Below, piece after piece: positions 1-6,571 of a stretch of DNA of 63,948 bases. A model generated the notes under the pieces. That model was not told the origin of the DNA. It did no database searches and worked only from the letters and a program-made list of their open reading frames with translations. This DNA is from Actinokineospora spheciospongiae (GTDB taxonomy: Bacteria; Actinomycetota; Actinomycetes; Mycobacteriales; Pseudonocardiaceae), in the NCBI RefSeq assembly GCF_000564855.1, contig NZ_AYXG01000155.1:1-63948 (forward strand), read 5' to 3'. The translations under genes and the position numbers were made by a program. Each line of letters begins with the position of its first letter. Positions within the stretch are counted from its first letter, which is position 1.

Positions 1-42
1 CATGATCGCCACCCCCGGCCAAACACATCCACCCACCCGGGC
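1..42 (+). repeat. dispersed intergenic repeat, copy A
   Basis: Begins CATGATCGC and ends ATCCACCCACCCGGGC. An inverted copy with the same two ends lies at 63878-63924. The middle differs by a few bases and a short indel, but both copies keep C-rich sequence and a CCAA-type core. It lies in non-coding DNA downstream of the first TIR gene. Function unknown; a REP/MITE-like intergenic element is an inference. Confidence 0.5.
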
Positions 43-156
43 AGTCGCGCAGCCGGGGCGGCGGTTCTCGGGGCGGTCGGCCTGCGTTCAGGACCTCTAC
101 CCACCCGGGCGGTTGGCTTGCCGGGCCGGCGGTTTTCGGGGTGGTCGGCCGCTGCG
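30..156. repeat. two imperfect tandem copies of a ~57-base unit
   Basis: Bases 30-86 and 99-156 align over their whole length. Both start with CACCCACCCGGGC or a near variant and end with GGCGGTT(C/T)TCGGGG(C/T)GGTCGGCC plus a TGCG end. A third partial copy of the right half is at 22947-22971. The remaining bases up to 245 are G-rich, with no credible gene. Confidence 0.45.
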
Positions 157-245
157 CAAGCAGGGCTTGAGGTGGCCGGGCCAGCGGGGGTTTTGGGTGG
201 CCGGTGGGGGTTGGGGTCGGGGTGGCTGGTGGGGGTGGCTCTGCC

Positions 246-1433
246 TCACACGCAGACGCGCCACTCGCCTGCTTCGCGGACGAGGGGGAAGGTGCGGCGG
301 TCGGAGACGTCCGTGCTCGCGTCCGTGGCCAGCACGGTGAAGGTCGGTGGTTCGGCGCCGGGGTCCACGCTCTCCAGGGTGAGGTGGAAGCCGCCGCCGA
401 GGAAGGTGGTTCGGACCGTGGGGCGGACCTTCTCGCAGGCCACCTGCACCAGGCCGTCGGTGTCGCCGATGTTGACCGAGTCGACGAACTGGCGGGCGAC
501 CGCGCGGGGGTCGGTGGTGGAGTCGCCGAACCACAGGAAGCCCGCGACCACGACCGCGGCCACCAGCAGGGCCGTGCCGCCCACCCAGACCCAGCGCCTG
601 CGGCCGAGGGGGCGGTGGCCCGCCGGTCCGCGGCCGGGTGGGCGGGGTGGGGTGCTCGGGCGGGGGCGGGCCGGGGCGTCACCCGACCAGGTGGCCTCCG
701 GGGGTGGGACGCGGCGCTCGTTGAACTCGCGGCCCTCGTGCCGGACCAGCGTCGTCCACGCCTGCCCGTCCCAGTAGCGGCGGTCGACGCGGTGCTCCGG
801 GTCGGGTTGCCAGCCGGGGGCCAGGACCTCCTCCAGCTCGGCGGCCTGCGCCGCGGGCACGTCCGGGCGGGCGCGCAGCAGCACCAGCAGCGCCCACACC
901 CCGGCCCGGTCCTGCTCGTCGCGCAGTCGGGAGCGCAGCTCGCGGAAGATCGACCGCAGTTCCGCCTCGCCGAGCCGCGGGTCGGCGAGGCGGTCGCGGA
1001 ACGGTTCCAGGTAGGGGACCGGCGGCTCCGGGGGCGGCGGGTCCGGCAGCGGGGGAGTGGTGGGCAGCGACAGCAGCGCCACCCGCAGCTTCGCCACCCG
1101 CTCCGCGCCGAGCCCGGCCGGGTCGAACACCGGGGCGTCGGTGACCTCCGGGGGCGGGGTGGCCGGGCGGGCGGGCACCAGCAGGACCGGCCGGTGCAGG
1201 GCCAGCGCGTACCGTATCTGCGCCAGGCACCCGGGGTTGCGCACCGAGTCCGGCGACAGCACCAGCACGAACACCTCGCTCTGGCGCAGCCGGTGCAGCA
1301 CTCCCTCCCACCAGCGCACCCCCACCGGCTCGCCGCGGTCGAGCGCCACCTGCCTGCCCAGTTGGGCCAGGTCGGCGCGCAGCCGGGCGGCGGCGTCGCG
1401 GTCCGCGGACGCGTGGCTGACGAACACCTGCAT
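246..1433 (-). CDS. TIR-like domain, DUF2510, one membrane helix, NTF2-like tail
   Basis: The 395-residue protein starts with a TIR_2-like fold (VFVSHAS near residue 3, SPDSVRNPGC near 60-69), about 130 residues long. A DUF2510 motif follows (LAPGWQPDP ... RYWDGQAWTTLV, about 215-240). Next are a Pro/Arg-rich linker, one hydrophobic helix (about 285-305) and an outward-facing NTF2/DUF4878-like domain ending in EWRVCV. The position normally holding the TIR NADase glutamate (C-x-x-E) reads Gln72. It is the second gene of a two-gene minus-strand operon, 17 bases after its paralogue. TIR proteins often act in immunity or signalling, but the altered catalytic site argues for a scaffold or sensor role. 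Function not established. Confidence 0.75.
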   Translation of the reverse strand: MQVFVSHASADRDAAARLRADLAQLGRQVALDRGEPVGVRWWEGVLHRLRQSEVFVLVLSPDSVRNPGCLAQIRYALALHRPVLLVPARPATPPPEVTDAPVFDPAGLGAERVAKLRVALLSLPTTPPLPDPPPPEPPVPYLEPFRDRLADPRLGEAELRSIFRELRSRLRDEQDRAGVWALLVLLRARPDVPAAQAAELEEVLAPGWQPDPEHRVDRRYWDGQAWTTLVRHEGREFNERRVPPPEATWSGDAPARPRPSTPPRPPGRGPAGHRPLGRRRWVWVGGTALLVAAVVVAGFLWFGDSTTDPRAVARQFVDSVNIGDTDGLVQVACEKVRPTVRTTFLGGGFHLTLESVDPGAEPPTFTVLATDASTDVSDRRTFPLVREAGEWRVCV

Positions 1434-1450
1434 GTTTCAACTCCGCGCGG

Positions 1451-2707
1451 TCAGCGGCCCGACAACGCCTTACCGATGTCGCATACCCGCCATTCGCCAT
1501 TCTCCACCTCAAGCGGGATGCTCAAGCGCACCGACGCCGTTCCCGCCGTGCGTGCCGCCAGAATGGTGAACCTCGGGTCGGACCCGGCCGCGTCGACGCT
1601 CTCCAGCGTGACGTCGGCGGTGTCGAAGAACGCGCCGTAGAGGTGGGCGTTGGCGGTGCGGTCCCGGCTGCACACGTACTGGGTGACCGTCCCCCGGTCG
1701 TGGGTGTTGACCGCGTCGACGAAGTTGCGGGCGGTGCGGTTGGCCATGCTCTCGTCCGGCCCGAAACCCCGGTTGAGCAGCACGCCCCCGGTCACCCCGG
1801 CCGCCAGCACCAGCACCCCGGCGAGCACGAGCGCCGACACCCGCCTGCCGCGCCGGGGTGCCTCCGGCTCGGCCGGGGCGGGCGCGCGGCGGGGGCGCAG
1901 CACGGCGGGCACCACCGGGGTCGGGGTCGGCGGCTCCGGGCGCCGGGGCGGGTCGGGCACCTCCGGCGGCCTGGCCCGGTCGGTGAACTCGCGCCCGCCC
2001 TGCCACACCAGCGTGGTCCAGGACTGCCCGTCCCAGTAGCGGGCCTCGTGGTGCTCGCGCGGGTCGGGCTGCCAGCCGGGGGCCAGCACCTGCTCCACGC
2101 CCTCGGCCACCCCGGGCTCCAGTTCGGTGTGGCGCAGCCGCACCAGCAGCCGCCACGCGTCGGACCGCTCGCCGGAGTCGGCCAGCCGCGCCCGCAGCAC
2201 CGCCAGCACCTCGGCCTGCGCGCGCCGGTCCAGCGCCCCGCGGTCGAGCAGCGCCTCGCAGTCGGTGATCGTCGCGGCGGGGAGCGCGGGCTCCTCGGGC
2301 AGGCGGCCGGCCGGCCGGTGCGCCGAGGGCAGCGCGTCGACGGCCGCGCGCAACGCCGCCGCGGTCCGCGGCGACGGCCGGGAGCAGTCGACGGTGACGG
2401 CACCGGCCAGCTCGTCCGGCACCTCGCCCGCGGGCACCGGGTGGACCACCACCGCCAGCACGGGCCGCCGCAACGCCAGCGCGTAGCGCAGTCCGGCCAG
2501 GCACGCGGGGGAGCGCACCGACTCCGGGGACACGGCGAAGACGAACGCCGCGCAGTCGCGCACGTGCCGCAGCACCTCGTCCCAGCCGCGCCGCGACCCC
2601 AGGACGTCACCGTCGGACCACACCCGGTGACCGGTGCTCTCCAGGTCCGCGCGCAGCCGGGTGATCGCCGGGAGATCACGCCGGGCGTGGGTGACGAATA
2701 CGTGCAT
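1451..2707 (-). CDS. TIR-like domain, DUF2510, one membrane helix, NTF2-like tail (paralogue)
   Basis: This 418-residue paralogue has the same order of parts: TIR-like start (HVFVTHARRD), DUF2510 motif (LAPGWQPDP ... RYWDGQSWTTLV, about 225-250), Pro-rich linker, one helix (about 290-312, SALVLAGVLVLAAGVTGG) and an NTF2-like extracellular domain ending EWRVCDIG. The TIR glutamate position is Gly72 after Cys69, so NAD cleavage seems unlikely. It is first in the operon. The 139 bases upstream, shared with the divergent VOC gene, hold a small perfect hairpin (CGGCTC-AGAA-GAGCCG, 2756-2771). The pair probably arose by local duplication and could form a membrane complex. Confidence 0.75.
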   Translation of the reverse strand: MHVFVTHARRDLPAITRLRADLESTGHRVWSDGDVLGSRRGWDEVLRHVRDCAAFVFAVSPESVRSPACLAGLRYALALRRPVLAVVVHPVPAGEVPDELAGAVTVDCSRPSPRTAAALRAAVDALPSAHRPAGRLPEEPALPAATITDCEALLDRGALDRRAQAEVLAVLRARLADSGERSDAWRLLVRLRHTELEPGVAEGVEQVLAPGWQPDPREHHEARYWDGQSWTTLVWQGGREFTDRARPPEVPDPPRRPEPPTPTPVVPAVLRPRRAPAPAEPEAPRRGRRVSALVLAGVLVLAAGVTGGVLLNRGFGPDESMANRTARNFVDAVNTHDRGTVTQYVCSRDRTANAHLYGAFFDTADVTLESVDAAGSDPRFTILAARTAGTASVRLSIPLEVENGEWRVCDIGKALSGR

Positions 2708-2846
2708 CCCTGGATCTCACGTCCACTCGCGTACCGGGTCTCGCAGGGTATGCCCGGCTCAGAAGAGCCGACAGGGACCTACGACCCTGGTTCGCCCGCC
2801 CGCTGTCGGTCCCTGCCCGTAGGATCGCGGGCCGGAGGTGGTGCTC

Positions 2847-3272
2847 GTGGCACTCGGTTTCCAGGTGACGTTCGACGCGCTCGACCCGGGGCGGCAGGCG
2901 GGGTTCTGGGCGCTCGCGCTCGGCTACGAGTTGGAGCCCCCGCCCCCGGGCTTCACCACCTGGGAGGAGTTCGGCGAGCGGATCGGGATGCCGCCGGAGC
3001 GCTGGGGCGACCTGGCCGCCGTGGTCGCCCCCGACCGCGACCGGCCCCGCCTCCTGTTCCAGCGGGTCCCCGAGGACAAGGCGGCCAAGAACCGCGTGCA
3101 CCTCGACGTGCACGTGGACGGCCCGCGCGACGAGGGGCGGTGGGAGCGCGTCACCGCGCACGTGCGGCTGCTGGTCGAGGCGGGTGCCACCCTGGTCGCC
3201 GAGCGCCACGAGAACATCGGCGACTGGGTCGTGCTGCTCGACCCGGAGGGCAACGAGTTCTGCGTGCAGTGA
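2847..3272 (+). CDS. VOC (glyoxalase-like) family protein
   Basis: A single-domain VOC protein of 141 residues. The start FQVTFDALDPGRQAGFW, the segment KNRVHLDVHV and the end VLLDPEGNEFCVQ are the usual beta-alpha-beta landmarks of the actinobacterial glyoxalase/bleomycin-resistance-like family. I chose the GTG at 2847 because GGAGG lies 8 bases upstream (2834-2838); GTG codons at 2838 and 2841 overlap that site. A -10-like TAGGAT is at 2820-2825. Substrate cannot be read from the sequence. Confidence 0.8.
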   Translation: MALGFQVTFDALDPGRQAGFWALALGYELEPPPPGFTTWEEFGERIGMPPERWGDLAAVVAPDRDRPRLLFQRVPEDKAAKNRVHLDVHVDGPRDEGRWERVTAHVRLLVEAGATLVAERHENIGDWVVLLDPEGNEFCVQ

Positions 3273-3319
3273 CCCCGGCGGGTGCGGGGCGGGTCGGTCC
3301 GGGGACGCGGGAGGTCGGT

Positions 3320-3535
3320 GTGGACGAGTCGGTGGCGCTGCTGCGAGCGCGGTTCGGGGGGCGCCTGCCGGAGTCGGTGGAGGCCCTCGACGAGGCCGCG
3401 GTCCGCGACCTGGCCGACGCGCTGCACTCGGCCCGCCGCAGGCAGCGCGTTGAGCTGGAGGAGTCCACCGAGGCCTCGCTGGCGCAGTTGCCCGGGGTGC
3501 TGCGCGCGCTCATCCGCCGGGTGCTGGGCCTGTGA
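3320..3535 (+). CDS. small hypothetical protein (71 aa)
   Basis: Starts at GTG with a GGAGGT-like site just upstream (3310-3315). The product is charged and helical, with repeated Leu/Arg/Glu patterns (LLRARFGGRLPESVEAL ... LRALIRRVLGL). There is a faint resemblance to the RFG-LP-E-V stretch of DUF4351 proteins, too weak to assign. Its stop overlaps the next gene by four bases (GTGA), so the two are probably translated together. Confidence 0.6.
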   Translation: MDESVALLRARFGGRLPESVEALDEAAVRDLADALHSARRRQRVELEESTEASLAQLPGVLRALIRRVLGL

Positions 3536-4320
3536 CCGCCCGCATCGAGATCGCCAAGCTGGCCCGCCTGCTGGGGGAGGACCCGGCTCGCTTCGGCTAC
3601 CTGGCGCGGGTGCCGCCCGCCGATGTCCGGGCCGTGCGCGAGCGCGCCACCGAGGTGCTCTTCGACGCCAACCGGGCCGCCTACGAGCGGATCGCGGCGG
3701 CCAGCAGGCTGGTCCCCAACGCGATCACCGCGAGCGTGGCGCAGCGGGCGTTCGGCCCGGTGATGTGCGCCAGGGTGGCCTCGGTGCTGGAACCGGAGCG
3801 GGCCCTGGACCTGGCGGGCAGGCTCGGCACCACCTTCCTGGCCGACGTGGCCACCCACCTGGACCCGCGCCGGGCGGGCCCGATCGTGGGCACCCTGCCT
3901 CCGGCCCGGGTGGTCGAGGTGGCCCACGAGCTGGTCCGCCGCCGCGACTTCCTCACCATGGGCCGCTTCGTCGGCGACGTCCCCGAGCACACCCTGCGCG
4001 CGGTGGTCACGGCCCTGGACGAGGACTCCCTGGTCCGCGTCGCCCTGCACAGCGACAGCCACGACCACTTCCCCGCGCTGTTCGCCATGATCACCACCGT
4101 GCGCCTGCCCGCCTTCCTGCACCCGATCGCCGCCGACGACGACCTGGCCACCGACGTCCTGCCCCTGCTCGCCACCCTGGACGAGGCGGGCCTGCGCAGG
4201 TTGGCGGCCACCGCGGAAGAACTGTCCACCGTGGATCGCAAGAAGCTCCGCGCCGCCGCGGAGCGCACCGCGACCACCACCGGCCTGGGACCCCTGGCCG
4301 CCGCCCTGGGAATCCACTGA
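3532..4320 (+). CDS. hypothetical helical-repeat protein
   Basis: A 262-residue soluble protein of short amphipathic helices. The middle (about 75-175) repeats phrases such as LEPERALDLAGRL, LDPRRAGPIVGTL and LPPARVVEVAHEL. These recall the superhelical N-domain of MgtE magnesium channels, but no membrane part or CBS domain is present. Coupled to the 71-residue gene upstream by a GTGA overlap. It ends 43 bases before the convergent J-domain gene. No function recognised. Confidence 0.65.
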   Translation: MTARIEIAKLARLLGEDPARFGYLARVPPADVRAVRERATEVLFDANRAAYERIAAASRLVPNAITASVAQRAFGPVMCARVASVLEPERALDLAGRLGTTFLADVATHLDPRRAGPIVGTLPPARVVEVAHELVRRRDFLTMGRFVGDVPEHTLRAVVTALDEDSLVRVALHSDSHDHFPALFAMITTVRLPAFLHPIAADDDLATDVLPLLATLDEAGLRRLAATAEELSTVDRKKLRAAAERTATTTGLGPLAAALGIH

Positions 4321-4363
4321 GGACCGATCGTCGCACCCGGGTCGCGCACGCCGATCCGGCGGA

Positions 4364-5467
4364 TCACACCGCGGCGGCCTCGGCGGGAACCCGGTCGCGC
4401 AGCACCCGCAGCACGTGGTGGTCCACAGTGGCGCAGTCCCCGGCCAGCCAGCCCCCGACCACGCGCACGAAGTCGTCCGGCACCGACAGCGACACCCCGG
4501 CCACCGCCGTGCCGTCCACGCTCACCGCGCCCTGCCTGCTCGGGTACAGCAGCAGCGCCCCGCGCACCTCCACCCCCGGCAGCAGCTCGGCGAACGCCGC
4601 CACGGTCTCGGCGAGCGTGCTGTGCCCACCTCGGAACGGGTGGTCGTTGCGCCACACCGACCCGTCGGCGTCGAGCTCGTAGTGCCCGGGCAGCCACAGC
4701 TTCGACTCCACCAGCACCAGCCGGTGTCCACACAGGACCCCGTGCTCGACGTCGGCGAACACCGAGCCGGGGCGGGACAGGCCGTGGAACAGCCGGGCGC
4801 CGGGCAGCCTGCCCGGGTAGCGGGCCAGCAGCTCGGCGGTCAGCCGCTCGGCCACCGGCTCGCGGTCGGGCACACCGAACTCGGTGCGGTCGCCGAACTC
4901 GGCCGCCGCGGCCTCCCGCACCCGCTCCACCCGCGCGTACGCCCGCCCCAGCCGCACCGCGGCGACCACCGCCGCCACCAGCACGCCCAGCCAGCACACC
5001 AGCACCACCGCCGACATCGACCCGACCGCCAGCAGCGGGCTCGCCAGCAGCAGCACCCCGGCGACCGCCGCCACCGCGGGCGCGTGGCCCGGCCCGGCGG
5101 AGATCCTGGGCTGGTGGCGGGTCAGGTGCCACCACGGCAGCGCCGTCGGCGGCACCGAGCAGCCGTCGGGCACGAACGCGGGGTCGTCGCGGAACCGGGG
5201 TGGGGCGGTGCGGGAGCGGCGCCGGGCCGCGGGCCGGGGCGCGGGCACCTCCGGGGCCGGACCCCGGTCGTACTCGCGGCGCCGGGCCGGGTCCGACAGC
5301 GTCTCGTAGGCCGACTTCAGCAGCCGGAACGTGCCCGCCGTGCCGCCCGCGTCCGGGTGCATCACCTTGGCCAGGGCCCGGAACGCCGACTTGACCTCCG
5401 CCGCCGACGCGTCCCTGCGCACCCCGAGCAGCTCGTAGTAGTCGACGTCGTCCACGGCGGTGATCAT
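4364..5467 (-). CDS. J-domain protein with membrane helices and a NERD nuclease-like domain
   Basis: The N-terminus is a J-domain (DVDYYELLGVRRD ... HPD at about 39-41 ... AYETLSDPARRREYD), the part that stimulates Hsp70 ATPase. Two hydrophobic helices follow near 140-190. The C-terminal half is NERD-like: a family glycine/aspartate region (VFADVEHGVL) then VESKL, which fits the D...(E)xK core of PD-(D/E)xK nucleases. I chose the ATG at 5467 because the J-domain begins directly after it; the upstream extension is low quality. About 367 residues. The nuclease role is inferred from the motif only. Monocistronic. Confidence 0.75.
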   Translation of the reverse strand: MITAVDDVDYYELLGVRRDASAAEVKSAFRALAKVMHPDAGGTAGTFRLLKSAYETLSDPARRREYDRGPAPEVPAPRPAARRRSRTAPPRFRDDPAFVPDGCSVPPTALPWWHLTRHQPRISAGPGHAPAVAAVAGVLLLASPLLAVGSMSAVVLVCWLGVLVAAVVAAVRLGRAYARVERVREAAAAEFGDRTEFGVPDREPVAERLTAELLARYPGRLPGARLFHGLSRPGSVFADVEHGVLCGHRLVLVESKLWLPGHYELDADGSVWRNDHPFRGGHSTLAETVAAFAELLPGVEVRGALLLYPSRQGAVSVDGTAVAGVSLSVPDDFVRVVGGWLAGDCATVDHHVLRVLRDRVPAEAAAV

Positions 5468-5569
5468 CCCAGACCACTCGCGGGTGCCCCGAATCGGGAA
5501 TGCGTTCCACGCCCCGTGATCCGGTGGTCGGCGGCCCGACCGGCGCACCAGCCGGTCGGGCCGCCCCGG

Positions 5570-6571
5570 TCAGCTCGTGACGTCCTTGATCCGGAACCGG
5601 CGCGCGGCCAGCAGCCCGAAGACCGCCGCGTACACCACGGCGGAGAACGCGCCGTCGGCCATGTTCGTCCAGTCGATGTCGGTGGAGATCAGGTCCGACC
5701 AGGCGAAGGAGAAGTGCGTCGGCAGGTAGTCGCGCAGCCCGCCCAGGGCGGTGATCTGGTCGAGGATCTGCGACAGGATCGACACCAGCACCGCCCCGCC
5801 GACCGCGCCCAGCGGCGCGTCGGTGGCCACCGACAGGAACAGCGCCAGCGCCGCCACCCACAGCAGGTTGATCGCGATGTAGCCGACCGACCCGCCCAGG
5901 GCGAGCATCGAGTCCCCGAACGAGATGGCGTCCCCGGTGGGGCTCACCGCCTGACCCGTCCCGTAGAACACGACCCCGACCAGCAGCGCCACCGCGGGCA
6001 GCAGCACCAGCGACAGCAGCGACAGCAGCGCCGAGGCGGTCGCCTTCTGCCGCAGCAGCCGGTGCCGGGGGACCGGCATCGCCAGCAGGTACTTCAGGCT
6101 CGACCAGGACGCCTCCGAGGCGATCGTGTCGCCGAAGAACAGCGCCACGATCATCGGCAGCAGGAAGCTGCCCGCCGCGAACAGCACGAAGATCACGAAG
6201 TTCGGCGCGCTCGCGGTGGCCAGGTCCACGAACCCGCCGGAGCGCCGGTTGCCGGAGTCCTGGCCGAACTCGAACGCCGCCCACAGGATGAACGGCAGCA
6301 GGACCAGGAACCCGAGCAGCAACTGGGTGCGCCGCCGCTTGAGCTGGCGCAGCAGCTCCACCCGCAGCGGCAGCGTCCGCGTCGAGGAGAAGCCCTCGAC
6401 CGAGCCGTTCGGGTCGAACCCGGTCGACTCGCCCTCGGCCGCCCTGGCCAGGCCGTCGATGGCGTCCGGGTCGGTGTAGACGGTGGTGACCGACTCACCC
6501 GGCCTGCTCCCGGGCACCTTCCAGCCGCCGGGCGCCCCCGGCCGGTGGCCGTTCGCGCTCTCGCCGCTCAT
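5570..6571 (-). CDS. ABC-2 type transporter permease
   Basis: About 333 residues: a hydrophilic N-terminal tail of about 75, then roughly six membrane helices (LLLGFLVLLPFILWAAFEFG, FVIFVLFAAGSFLLPMIVALFF, ALLSLLSLVLLPAVALLVGVVF and others). The segment SEASWSSLKYLLAMPVPRHRLLRQK is typical of ABC-2 permeases working with drug- or lipid-type exporters. Its ATG overlaps the stop of the upstream hydrolase-ABC fusion by four bases, so the fusion protein's ATPase is its obvious partner. Substrate unknown. Confidence 0.85.
   Translation of the reverse strand: MSGESANGHRPGAPGGWKVPGSRPGESVTTVYTDPDAIDGLARAAEGESTGFDPNGSVEGFSSTRTLPLRVELLRQLKRRRTQLLLGFLVLLPFILWAAFEFGQDSGNRRSGGFVDLATASAPNFVIFVLFAAGSFLLPMIVALFFGDTIASEASWSSLKYLLAMPVPRHRLLRQKATASALLSLLSLVLLPAVALLVGVVFYGTGQAVSPTGDAISFGDSMLALGGSVGYIAINLLWVAALALFLSVATDAPLGAVGGAVLVSILSQILDQITALGGLRDYLPTHFSFAWSDLISTDIDWTNMADGAFSAVVYAAVFGLLAARRFRIKDVTS

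Noticed and set aside
3681-6284. Long minus-strand open frame spanning the helical-repeat, J-domain and permease genes
   Set aside because: It crosses several genes with recognised domains in other frames and has no coherent protein features.
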